A DNA stretch of 64,000 bases, from the NCBI RefSeq assembly GCF_003201105.1, contig NZ_QICJ01000003.1:434001-498000 (forward strand), read 5' to 3'. The position numbers and the translations under genes are program-made. Positions 9,701 to 17,500 of this stretch are shown piece after piece (position 1 is the stretch's first letter; every line of letters begins with the position of its first letter). This stretch comes from Dyella sp. AtDHG13. Lineage in GTDB: Bacteria > Pseudomonadota > Gammaproteobacteria > Xanthomonadales > Rhodanobacteraceae. The notes beneath the pieces were generated by a model. That model was not told the origin of the DNA, searched no databases, and was given only the letters and a program-made list of their open reading frames with translations.

Positions 9701-9937
9701 GAGCTTATGGAAGCGCGGCAACGTGCAGGCCACTGGGGCATCTCAGGTATGCACGAGCGCGCCGAGAAGATCAACGCGCACCTGCAAATAGACGCTTCTT
9801 CGCAAGGCACTACCATCCGTTTGACCATCCCCAAGCGCGAAGCCTATCTCTCTCATTCCGGGGCAAATTGGAGCCGACTCCCATGGTGGAGGCAGCAGAC
9901 GCCACGCAGGCATAAAACCGATAAAGCCAGCGCGTGA
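6758..9937 (+). CDS. two-component sensor histidine kinase with periplasmic beta-propeller
   Basis: 1059 residues from ATG 6758, chosen because a signal anchor follows (RINFLILVLWLALVAASPARA); ATG 6695 is a possible longer start and neither has a strong ribosome site. Many two-component propeller repeats (such as DGFIWIGSSEGLFRFDGLRF) fill most of the first 700 residues, then a Y_Y_Y domain, one membrane helix (WFKALCLLTILAALWLAVAL), a HisKA_3 dimerisation helix with RELHDTLLQGMQG (phosphoacceptor His837) and an HATPase domain (EAILNAYRHA, DDGVGID, GISGMHERA). The next gene encodes a NarL-type regulator, its likely partner. The signal sensed is unknown; related receptors often sense oligosaccharides or stress. 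Confidence 0.9.
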   Translation: MRAWRNNLRTGIGRIAVAIGSNRINFLILVLWLALVAASPARADARPWTLDRYQHSTWTTRDGAPVGVTSLTQTNDGFIWIGSSEGLFRFDGLRFQHIENIGSVALPKLPLMTVFAGADGGLWLGYSHGPIFEIKGDTVAHVSSEEHGPVSTINSQFVDSPQGGIWAAVSPGVMTFDGKEWIIPDAGFQDLLNQKTENVTRVLVDRNGNVWTGTGEKLLYRPAHSTQFMTLAPSEQKGQISDIVQSRDGSVWICYTESGIERWDTRTQTPIRSDAGALSQLRARFLAFDRQGNAWVSTQKNGIAQVPEAYLNDGNGVASGTLAVGKFDSSNGLSADAAGTLLVDREDNLWVGTSHGIDRFSRSNFARSPFPENGGTYALAAGKDGSVWAGMQLQATVKLKDGHLSTSIPGTVPAIFVDRDGNTYLSRINPDDSFDLWAINDANTKLLVHSKTPWNAMSAIVKDSHGVIWGLSELSNNGRGNLFSLHGDQWAMLEVPKVKRPPSSLYADDSGRVWYGYLRGRNNDDLVGVIDGGKASLLGAEQGVTIGSIGAFMSDGRRLWVGGSEGLGFMDGMRMHAARLSQESLGQITGIVFASNDDMWIHAMSGVYRVPAKDVIRSENDPSHVLPLTKFDGLDGLPGPPDIHWAHPTVVKSTDGRLWFATINGVVWLDPTQLISNPVPPSISITKVLADDVAYGPHDSLTFPALTHNIDIEFSVLSFSTPERVDAKVRLLGVDADWQSIGSRREISYSNLAPGKHQIDIEALNSDGVRSQEDTRLVFYIKPAYYQTLWFKALCLLTILAALWLAVALRLRQASRRLRISLEAKHKERESIARELHDTLLQGMQGLLMQMEFWAQRTDLAPQQRDAATAIEEKMRDVLIDGRDKIRLLRQDDKRDLDLVSELLTVGQGASAISPSLFSLRVEGEPLPVCQEARIEIFAIAREAILNAYRHADAGHVVVTITYEASALKVAVSDDGVGIDKELMEARQRAGHWGISGMHERAEKINAHLQIDASSQGTTIRLTIPKREAYLSHSGANWSRLPWWRQQTPRRHKTDKASA

Positions 9938-10037
9938 AGCATGCTAAATACCCTTTCGAGCGTTGATATATTGCGCCCAGTTGTGCATAGTCGAACGATC
10001 ACGAGTGTCACATCAATCGCGCCATCTCCTCTAATCA

Positions 10038-10706
10038 TTGGCATTTATCACGTGTTTGGACGAGACCTTGAACGAAGCGCCAGAGCGGTTCCGCATTCTC
10101 ATTGCCGATGACCATCCCATGATCAGGGATGGCCTGCGGGCCATGCTCTCTGCCGAACATGACATGGTCGTCGTCGGTGAAGCCGGCGACGGCAAAGAAG
10201 CCATTGAGGGCTATCGCGATCTGCGGCCGGATCTGTTGCTCATCGATCTGCAGATGCCTGAAATAGACGGCTTGCAGGCCATCTCTATCATCCGTGAAGA
10301 GTTTGCCGACGCCGCCATCATTGTTCTGACGAGCTTCCTCGGAGATGCCCGCGTCGCACGCGCATTTGCGCTTGGCGCAAGGTCGTATCTCCTGAAGACG
10401 GCGCGTGCCCAGGAGATCGTCCGCGCCATCCGCGGTGCGCTCGTCGGCCGGCGAACCATCGCCTCGGACGTCGCACAGCAGGTTGCCCAGCACATGGGGG
10501 AGGAGCAGCTGACCGATCGGGAGACGAGCATCCTTAAGCTGGTCGCCCAGGGCCGCAGCAATCGCAACATCGCCGACGCGCTGTTCATCTCTGAAGATAC
10601 GGTCAAGGCGCGCCTGAAAAGCATTATGCGTAAGCTCAACGCCGACGACCGTACGCATGCCGTGATGATCGCTATCGGCCGCGGCTTTATCGACCCGGTG
10701 CAGTAG
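10038..10706 (+). CDS. NarL/FixJ-family response regulator
   Basis: 222 residues if the TTG at 10038 is the start. In-frame TTGs at 10056 and 10068 are alternatives; none has a good ribosome site and there is no ATG before the receiver domain. The receiver has ILIADDHPMIRDGL, the phosphorylation site Asp70 in LLLIDLQMP and the lysine in YLLKTARA. The C-terminal LuxR-type helix-turn-helix reads LTDRETSILKLVAQGRSN through DTVKARLKSIMRKL. It sits 100 bp after the HisKA_3 sensor kinase, so the pair is very probably a two-component system. Confidence 0.92.
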   Translation: MAFITCLDETLNEAPERFRILIADDHPMIRDGLRAMLSAEHDMVVVGEAGDGKEAIEGYRDLRPDLLLIDLQMPEIDGLQAISIIREEFADAAIIVLTSFLGDARVARAFALGARSYLLKTARAQEIVRAIRGALVGRRTIASDVAQQVAQHMGEEQLTDRETSILKLVAQGRSNRNIADALFISEDTVKARLKSIMRKLNADDRTHAVMIAIGRGFIDPVQ

Positions 10707-10843
10707 ATCCAGCTCTTGCTTGCCACGGCCCGAGTTGCCGGCTGGCTCGATTGAATGCGGACAGGTAAGCGCGCCCGCCGGCGCGGCCAACCCTGCGTTA
10801 CCTGCATCAACACAAGCCGGATTACGCGCAATTTGAAGCGTGG

Positions 10844-11635
10844 GTGCTGGAGCGCAACGGCGGCGAGCTGGAAGGCGCCGCGTTGGATCGCCTACGGCGC
10901 GCGCTGGCTGGGCAGCGTGTAGGCGCCGAAGTCGGCGATCTCGATGGCGTCGAAGGCTTGAGCGCGGATGATCTGGCGCATTGGGACGAGCATGGCTACG
11001 TCATCCTGCGCAACGCGATCACCCCGCAAGCGGCGGAAGCGGCGGAGCTGGCGATTTACGAATCCCTGGGGATGCGCCGGGACGATCCAGCGTCCTGGTA
11101 TGGCGAAACGCTTGGTCATTCCATCTGGGTACCGCTGCTGCGGCATCCGGCACTGGTAGCCAATCGGCGCGCGGCAAGAATCCATAAGGCCCACGCACAG
11201 CTGTGGGGCCGCGAGGATCTCTGGGTCACCATCGACCAGGGCGGATTCAATCCGCCCGAGCACGAGCGCTGGCGATTCCCCGGCCCGCATTTGCACTGGG
11301 ACGCCACGCTCGCCGAGCCGCATTGTTTCGACCTGCAGGGCATCCTGTATCTGGCGGACGTCGCCGAGAACCAGGGCGCATTCAGCTGCGTACCGGGCTT
11401 TCATCGCACGCTGAAAACGTGGCTGAAGAGCGTCCCCGCCGGTGTGGCTGCCAATGTCCATGCGCAGCGCACCTTGACGATGACGCCCATCGCGGCGAAG
11501 CGCGGCGACATGATTATCTGGCACCACCTGTTGCCACACGGAAGCAGCCCTAATCGCGCGCAACGGCCGCGCGTCGTGCAGTACATGTCGCTGCGGCCCA
11601 CCCGTTTCCACTACACCGAAACATGGAAGGCGTAA
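10844..11635 (+). CDS. phytanoyl-CoA dioxygenase (PhyH) family protein, 5' end uncertain
   Basis: 263 residues from GTG 10844. The Fe(II)/2-oxoglutarate site is visible: HWD (His151, Asp153) in GPHLHWDATL, a distal His232 in LLPHGSSPN and an arginine in QRPRVVQYMS for 2-oxoglutarate. The frame stays open upstream to a TAA at 10766 and reads as plausible protein (LRYLHQHKPDYAQFEAW), but has no ATG, GTG or TTG. Either a CTG starts it or the true 5' end was lost. PhyH enzymes hydroxylate small molecules; the substrate here is unknown. It heads a run of genes with DUF6916, collar proteins and a giant autotransporter. Confidence 0.82.
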   Translation: MLERNGGELEGAALDRLRRALAGQRVGAEVGDLDGVEGLSADDLAHWDEHGYVILRNAITPQAAEAAELAIYESLGMRRDDPASWYGETLGHSIWVPLLRHPALVANRRAARIHKAHAQLWGREDLWVTIDQGGFNPPEHERWRFPGPHLHWDATLAEPHCFDLQGILYLADVAENQGAFSCVPGFHRTLKTWLKSVPAGVAANVHAQRTLTMTPIAAKRGDMIIWHHLLPHGSSPNRAQRPRVVQYMSLRPTRFHYTETWKA

Positions 11636-11742
11636 TGCCGGCAACATCGGTGTGCCGGACGCAGCCTGTCCCGTGTTGCGCCATGCGCATGTATTGAAAG
11701 CCATGGGGCCCTGCGGCATGCTCGCCGGACAGGGGGAACGTC

Positions 11743-12036
11743 ATGTCATTCTTTCAGTTGAATCACTTCGCGCCGCATCTCAACGAGACCTTCAGCGTCG
11801 AGATCGATCAGGTGGACACACCTTTCGTGCTGGTGGAAGCGCGGCCGCTGCCTTATCGACCCATCGCCGGCATGGTGCGTGAACCATTTTCGCTGCTGTT
11901 TCGCCACGAAGCGGCAGTGGTCTTCCCACAGCGCACCTACAGCATGAAGCACCAGGGTTTGGGTGAATTCGGCATTTTCCTGGTCCCGATTGCGCGCGAC
12001 CGCGACGGCTTCATCTACCAGGCGTTGTTCAACTGA
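11743..12036 (+). CDS. DUF6916-like small protein of unknown function
   Basis: 97 residues, no signal peptide or membrane segment, ATG 11743 with AGGGGGAA about 6 nt upstream. The sequence is beta-rich (FSVEIDQVDTPFVLVEARPL, FSLLFRHEAAVVFPQRTYSM) and ends in GEFGIFLVPIARDRDGFIY. The pattern matches the DUF6916 family, which I recall occurring near tail-collar (MdpB-like) genes. Here it converges on the GNAT gene at the end of the collar operon, only 8 bp apart. The cytoplasmic location is inferred; the function is unknown. Confidence 0.7.
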   Translation: MSFFQLNHFAPHLNETFSVEIDQVDTPFVLVEARPLPYRPIAGMVREPFSLLFRHEAAVVFPQRTYSMKHQGLGEFGIFLVPIARDRDGFIYQALFN

Positions 12037-12044
12037 CGGGTGCT

Positions 12045-12590
12045 TCAGTGCGGCCAGGACATGCCCAGGTGCATGTCCGTGCGCTCGCCGGTGACAAAGC
12101 CCACTCGTTCGTAGAGCCGGCGCGCATCCGGGTTGTATACGGCAACGGAGAGCGTGAGCCGCGCCAGGCCTTGCTCGCGCACCCGTGACTGCAACCAGCG
12201 CAGCAATGCCGTGCCCACACCCCGGCCGCGCAGCGCGTCATCGATGAGGATATCGACGATGCGCAGCTCATTGACCTCGTGCCGAAGATAGAGGCGCCCC
12301 GCCGGTTGGCCATCGCGCATGACCACGAAATAGCCGGCCGGCGCGGGGTGCGCGAGGTAGTGGCGATGCTGCAGTTCAAATTGGCTGTCGCAGAAGGCCT
12401 GCTTGGCCGCATCGGGCCAGGGCATGCCGGCGAGCTCAGGCGCGCGCGATGCCGCGTAGAGCGCGCGAAAGTAGGGCAGGTCGGTGTCACGCGCGATGCG
12501 CAACGCGAGGCCATGCCCCGGATGCGCATCGAGCAGGTAGCCTGGCGTTTTCGTCGGTGACGGAAACGCCAGCGGTTCTGCGTGGATCAT
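12045..12590 (-). CDS. GNAT-family N-acetyltransferase
   Basis: 181 residues with the acetyl-CoA binding motif DALRGRGVGTALLRWL (about residues 118-133) followed by the NPDARRLYERVGF helix typical of GNAT enzymes. Its ATG overlaps the stop of the upstream collar-protein gene (ATGA), so it is the last gene of a four-gene operon. The substrate cannot be read from sequence; modification of the collar proteins or a metabolite they act with is only a guess from the coupling. Confidence 0.85.
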   Translation of the reverse strand: MIHAEPLAFPSPTKTPGYLLDAHPGHGLALRIARDTDLPYFRALYAASRAPELAGMPWPDAAKQAFCDSQFELQHRHYLAHPAPAGYFVVMRDGQPAGRLYLRHEVNELRIVDILIDDALRGRGVGTALLRWLQSRVREQGLARLTLSVAVYNPDARRLYERVGFVTGERTDMHLGMSWPH

Positions 12591-13123
12591 GGGCGCGATG
12601 GAAACTTGCCCGCCAGTGCAATGCAGAAATTCATCGCGAGATACGGTTGCTGATTGGGGTGTGCCAGGTTCTGGGTAGTGTTGGCGCCAAGCATGCTCGC
12701 CGGAAAGCTGCCGTTGGTCGTGGCATCGGTCGTGAAGGGCGAGATGTTGACCGGTGCAGTGATGGCATCCTGCGCCAGCGGTGTGCCGTGGCGCTTGGTG
12801 GCATCGTGTTGTGTGAACACGTTGACGGTGTGGATGTGCGATGCCAGCTCGCTGGGCACGAGCTGGACGCTCTCCGCACCGAAGACTTCACCGATATCGC
12901 GTTGCGACAACCCCGGTCCCTGGCCCACGCCGCAGGCTGCCTGGCCCTGGAAGTTGGGCAGCCCGAACGTGGTGGTGCCGTTGCCGCCGAAATTGATGCC
13001 AAGTAGCGAGAACAAGGCGGTGTTCTGCTGGATGGGCATGATTTGGCCGGCGCACTGTGCCCATTGGGATGGTGCGAAGTTGAACGAGAACAGCTGGATC
13101 TGGCCGAGAAATTGATCACTCAT
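12587..13123 (-). CDS. phage tail-collar / MdpB-like protein (third copy)
   Basis: 178 residues. The N-terminus MSDQFLGQIQLFSFNFAPS and the core INFGGNGTTTFGLPNFQGQ carry the tail-collar signature, where a [YF]GGxG segment precedes a LPxxxGR-like strand. HIHTVNVFTQHDATKR marks the variable middle, and QQPYLAMNFCIALAGKFPS is the family ending. It is collinear with the two upstream genes and coupled to the GNAT by ATGA. These proteins resemble trimeric tail-fibre tips but occur in many genomes outside prophages. Export route and partner are unknown. Confidence 0.85.
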   Translation of the reverse strand: MSDQFLGQIQLFSFNFAPSQWAQCAGQIMPIQQNTALFSLLGINFGGNGTTTFGLPNFQGQAACGVGQGPGLSQRDIGEVFGAESVQLVPSELASHIHTVNVFTQHDATKRHGTPLAQDAITAPVNISPFTTDATTNGSFPASMLGANTTQNLAHPNQQPYLAMNFCIALAGKFPSRP

Positions 13124-13160
13124 GGTGCATTCCCTGAATTGGTTGCAGTGCCGTGGCGGC

Positions 13161-13691
13161 TTACGACTGCGAGGGATAGACGCCGTTCCAACAGATGCAG
13201 TAGCGCACCGTCAGGCTTGGCATGCAGTTCTCATGCGGCTGGTTGCCGCCCGTGTTGGCGCTCACCATCGTATTGGCCACCTGTAGCGAGCTGAGTCCGG
13301 TCAGGTCGCTGGTGTAGAGCGTGTCGCCGCTCAGCGAGCCGAGCTCCACGGTATTGCCTGGCGTGCTTGTGTTGGCCGCCAGGGTGGTCGCCGCCATGGT
13401 GTGCGTGTGCGAGGGCAACTGGGGCGCGGTAAGCGTGACCTGCTCGCTGCCGTCCTTCAAACCCAGTGTGTAGTTTTGCAGGCCAAGGCCCTGCCCCACG
13501 TGCACGGGCACGCGGCTGCGCATGTCTGGGAGTGCGAACGTCGTCTGGCCATCGCCGCCATAGGTGGTGCCAAGCAGCGCGTACAGCGCGTCGTACTCGC
13601 TGATGGGCAGCAGGCTGCCGTCGCAGTCGAACCAGTTCTGCGGCGCGAAGGTATAGGGAAACAGGCGGATTTCGCCAAGGAAGGGTTCCAT
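13161..13691 (-). CDS. phage tail-collar / MdpB-like protein (second copy)
   Basis: 176 residues, paralogous to its two neighbours. It starts MEPFLGEIRLFPYTFAPQNW, has TTYGGDGQTTFALPDMRSR as collar core, LPSHTHTM in the middle and a C-terminus (VRYCICWNGVYPS) that departs from the FCIALxG ending of the other two. No signal peptide. Fifteen bp separate it from the first copy and 37 bp from the third, consistent with one transcript. The divergent tail suggests the three copies are not redundant, perhaps making a heterotrimer (inference). Confidence 0.85.
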   Translation of the reverse strand: MEPFLGEIRLFPYTFAPQNWFDCDGSLLPISEYDALYALLGTTYGGDGQTTFALPDMRSRVPVHVGQGLGLQNYTLGLKDGSEQVTLTAPQLPSHTHTMAATTLAANTSTPGNTVELGSLSGDTLYTSDLTGLSSLQVANTMVSANTGGNQPHENCMPSLTVRYCICWNGVYPSQS

Positions 13692-13706
13692 AGAGCGGTC
13701 TCCGCG

Positions 13707-14225
13707 TCAGCTACGTGAGGGAAAGATGCCGGACAGCGCGATGCAGAAGTTCAGCACCAGGTACGGCTGCAGATTCGGATGAGGTTGATCGGCGTTCGGC
13801 GTGGTGACCGTCCTTGCATTGAGCGGTACCTGCGTGCCGTTCGAGGGTGCGTAGAGGTTGCCGCTGGTGGTGCCGAACAGTCCTTGCGTGGGATTGCGCG
13901 CAACGGCGTTCGCTGAGCTGTAATTGGTGGCATGCGTGTGCGCCGGAATCTGCCCGGCTTGCAGCGTGACGCCCTCGGTGCCGCCAGACTGGCCCAGCGT
14001 GTAGTTGCTTCCACTGGTCGATTGGCCTATGCCAATCGGTGTACGGCCACGCAGGTCCGGCAGCTGAAAGGTGCTTACGCCGTTGCCGCCGTAGGTCACG
14101 CCGATCAGTGCGAACAAGGCCTGGTTCTGCGCAATCGGCAACAGCTGTCCGTTGCACATGGCGTAGCCCCTGGGCGCGAAGTTGAGCGCTGTGGGCGTGA
14201 TTTGCCCGAGATACGGTTCTGACAT
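13707..14225 (-). CDS. phage tail-collar / MdpB-like protein (first copy)
   Basis: 172 residues, first gene of the collar-collar-collar-GNAT operon. MSEPYLGQITPTALNFAPRG, then GYAMCNGQLLPIAQNQALFA, VTYGGNGVSTFQLPDLRGR and IPAHTHATNYSS show the full tail-collar layout, ending PYLVLNFCIALSGIFPSRS. Microcystin-dependent protein B is the named homologue. It is transcribed divergently from the giant autotransporter across a 301-bp gap. There are no capsid, sheath or baseplate genes nearby, so it is not part of an intact prophage here. Confidence 0.87.
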   Translation of the reverse strand: MSEPYLGQITPTALNFAPRGYAMCNGQLLPIAQNQALFALIGVTYGGNGVSTFQLPDLRGRTPIGIGQSTSGSNYTLGQSGGTEGVTLQAGQIPAHTHATNYSSANAVARNPTQGLFGTTSGNLYAPSNGTQVPLNARTVTTPNADQPHPNLQPYLVLNFCIALSGIFPSRS

Positions 14226-14298
14226 GTTTTCCCCCTGTGTAGACGATCGACCGGTCCTGGCCGTCGTGCTCGTTTACTCTGGCGCAGCAAAGGTCAGA

Positions 14299-14329
14299 TT
14301 GACAAGTGAACCGTGTGTTACATCACAAT
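14299..14329 (+). promoter_or_regulatory. possible promoter for the autotransporter gene
   Basis: TTGACA at 14299-14304 is a perfect -35 box, with CACAAT at 14324-14329 as a weak -10 at 19-bp spacing. The leader to the ATG would be about 190 nt. Confidence 0.3.
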
Positions 14330-14421
14330 GTGTGGATGTGCTGCCGCGATCATTGACGATGCGGGCTACGCAGTGCTGCCGGATTTGCATATCGGCGACA
14401 TGCGGCATGCAGTAAAAGGGG

Positions 14422-14440
14422 ACGGCCGTAGCACGGCCGT
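14422..14440. repeat. double ACGGCCGT palindrome
   Basis: ACGGCCGT occurs twice, separated by AGC. Each copy is itself palindromic and the pair also forms an 8-bp hairpin. A regulator site or a hairpin in the autotransporter leader are both possible. Confidence 0.5.
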
Positions 14441-14526
14441 GGCAGTCCGGTCGGGGTGGTTGTGACGCGTGCTTTGCGTACGTGTCGTTGCCGCTCGCCG
14501 GGCGCAAAACAGGGGATTGAAGGACC

Positions 14527-17500
14527 ATGCATCACCGCCCGTGGATGCGCGCCGCCGTGCGCCTCATGTCGTTGCTGCGTTCGCCCCATGCGTGGGCGCT
14601 CACGCTTCTGCTCGTGTTGCTGGTTCCTGGCGCATCGCACGCGCAAACGGCGCCCTGCACGAGTTTCACCGTGCCCAATGCGAACACGACGCCGTCGACC
14701 AGCCCCATGGCGGCAGGCACGCAGATCGTCATCGATGCCACAGGTTGCGACAGCGGTGGCGGCCTGACCTCGGAAAGCGTCGCCACGGCGCATGGTCATG
14801 TGTCGGTCGATCCTCTGTCGGACCAGATCACCTACCTCAACAACAACGATGGTGCCACCACCGATACGTTCACCTTCAAGGACGATTTCGGCCGCACCGT
14901 TACCGTGACGGTGCTGATTGCCGCGCGCGCCACGACGCTCCCGGTGTCGCCTTCCTCCTTGGCGAACCCGCAGGTGGGCGTGCCCTACAGCGCCACCATC
15001 AGCACGACCAATGGAACCGGCCCCTACACGTATTCGCTCACCGGCAGCTTGCCGCCGGGTTTGACCTTTGCCAGCAATGCCGTCAACGCCACCATCAGCG
15101 GCACGGCGACGACGTCGGGTACGTCCAACATCACCATCAATGTGACAGACAGCGCCGGTGGCACGGGCGTGCAGAGCTATGCGATGACGGTGGCGGCGCC
15201 GCAGATCGTCACCAACCCGGTGCCCAACGCCGTCGTGAATGTGGCGTACTCTCAGACCTTGACCGCCAGCGGCGGCACGGCGCCCTATACGTTCTCGTTG
15301 GAATCCGGCTCGCTGCCTGCGGGCCTGTCGTTGAACACCAGCACGGGTGTCATCAGCGGTACGCCGACCACCGTTGGTTCGGCGACATTCGGCATACGCG
15401 CGACGGACAGCAGTCCCGGTCCGGGGGGTCCTTACTTCACCGTCACGTCGCTGACGATCAATGTGCAGAATCCGCCGCCGGTGGCCAACGCCGTCAACGC
15501 CACCGTGGCGTACGGCAGCACCAGCAATCCGATCGCGCTGAACATCACGGGAGGCACGGCGACCTCGGTGGCCGTCGGCACCAACGCCACCCACGGCACG
15601 GCGACGGCCAGCGGCACCTCGATCACCTACACGCCGGTGGTGGGCTATGCGGGCCCGGACAGCTTCACCTATACCGCGTCCAATACGGGCGGGACGTCAT
15701 CGCCGGCCACGGTGACGGTGACGGTGTCGCCGCCGACCATCACGTATGCACCCGCCGCACCGACGCATGCCAGGGCGGGCGTTGCGTACAGCCAATCCAT
15801 CGCCAGCGCGAGTGGCGGCAAGGCGCCCTACACCTATGCGTTGACGACGGGCAGCCTGCCGGCGGGCATCACACTGGGCAGCAACGGCACGCTGAGCGGT
15901 ACGCCCACGGCGGTGGGTACGTTTGCCTTCACGGTGACCGCCACGGACAGTTCCACGGGCACCGGGCCGTTCTCGGCCTCGCCGGCCAGCGTCACGCTGG
16001 TCGTCGATGCGCCCTCCCTCGCGCTGTCGCCGGGCACGCTGCCTGACGCCACCTTGCATACCGCTTATGCCCAGACCGTGACCGGTTCGGGCGGCACGGC
16101 ACCTTACGCCTACAGCGTGAGCGCCGGCGCCTTGCCGCCTGGCCTGTCGCTGAGCAGCAGCGGCGTCTTGAGCGGTACGCCGACCACCAACGGCTCGTAC
16201 AACTTCAGCATTGCGGCGACCGACGCCACCACCGGTGCGGGTGCTCCCTTTGCCGCCACGCAGGCCTACTCGATGACGGTGAGTTCGCCGACCATCGTGC
16301 TGAGTCCTGCCAGCCTGCCCGTCTCGACAGTGGCAACCGCCTACAGTCAGGCCATCACGGCCAGCGGCGGCACGGCCCCGTATACGTTCGCGGTGACATC
16401 GGGCAGCTTGCCTGCCGGTCTCACATTGAGCGGCGCGGGCATGTTGTCCGGTACACCGACGGCGGGTGGCAGTTTCTCGTTCACCGTGACGGCCACGGAC
16501 GCGAACACCAATGCCGGCAGCCAGAGTTATTCGCTGACGGTCAATGCGGCGACCGTCACCGTCAATCCCGGGTCCCTGCCTTCGGCCACCGATGGCGTGC
16601 CGTACTCGCAAATCCTCAGCAGCACCGGAGGCACGCCGCCTTATACGTTCAGCGTTACCGGTTCACTGCCGCCCGGCATGACGCTCGCGAGCAACGGCAC
16701 GTTGTCGGGTGCGCCCACCGGCACCGGCACTTACAGCTTCATCGTGCAGGCCATGGACAGCAGCACGGGTACGGGGCCGTATTCCGGCGCGCGGCCCTAC
16801 AGCATCACCGTGGCAGCGCCCACGCTGGGGCTTGCGCCAGCGGGTACTGCGCTCAGCGGTACGTATGGACAGCCCTACTCACAGACCTTCACGGCCACGA
16901 ACGGCACGGGCCCGTATACCTATGCCGAGACCGGAACCCTGCCGGCTGGCATGGCGTGGAACGCCGCTACAGGCACGCTTTCCGGTACGCCCACGCAGTC
17001 GGGCAGCTTCCCGATCACGGTGACGGCGACCGATAGCAGTACGGGAGCGGGCGCGCCCTTCAACGTGTCCACCTTCTACACACTGACCATTGCCGCAGCG
17101 ACCATCAACCTGACGCCCACCAGCGCGCCGGCGGGAGCCACGGGCGCCAGCTACAACCTTGCCCTGACCGCCAATGGCGGCATCGCGCCGTACACCTTTG
17201 CGATCAGCTCGGGCGCGTTGCCGGCAGGGATGAGCCTCAGCAGCGCAGGCAACCTCGCGGGCACGCCCACGTCGGCCGGCACGTTCGCCATTACGGTAAA
17301 GGCCACCGATGCGCATGGCGTGTTCGGCATGCAGGCATACTCTCTTGTCATCAATGCGCCAACGGTGACGCTGGCTCCCTCCAGCGTGCCGGCTGCGACC
17401 GCGGAAACGGCGTACAGCCAGACTCTCACGGCGAGCGGCGGCACGTCGCCTTACACGTACACGATCAGTTCCGGCGCCTTGCCTCCGGGCTTGTCGTTGA

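Larger units (their letters stand above)
14226..14526. other. divergent promoter region, collar operon / giant autotransporter
   Basis: 301 bp with no gene. It holds the start region for both divergent units: a possible plus-strand promoter and a double palindrome described below. A TGTG-N6-CACA pattern at 14314-14327 is also present but has the wrong spacing for a CRP/Clp site. Confidence 0.6.

Noticed and set aside
12587-14225. Collar genes as part of a prophage
   Set aside because: No other phage gene, integrase or attachment site within the window; the neighbours are chromosomal.
14314-14327. CRP/Clp-like site TGTG-N6-CACA
   Set aside because: The half-sites are 6 bp apart; CRP-type sites need 8 bp between TGTG and CACA.
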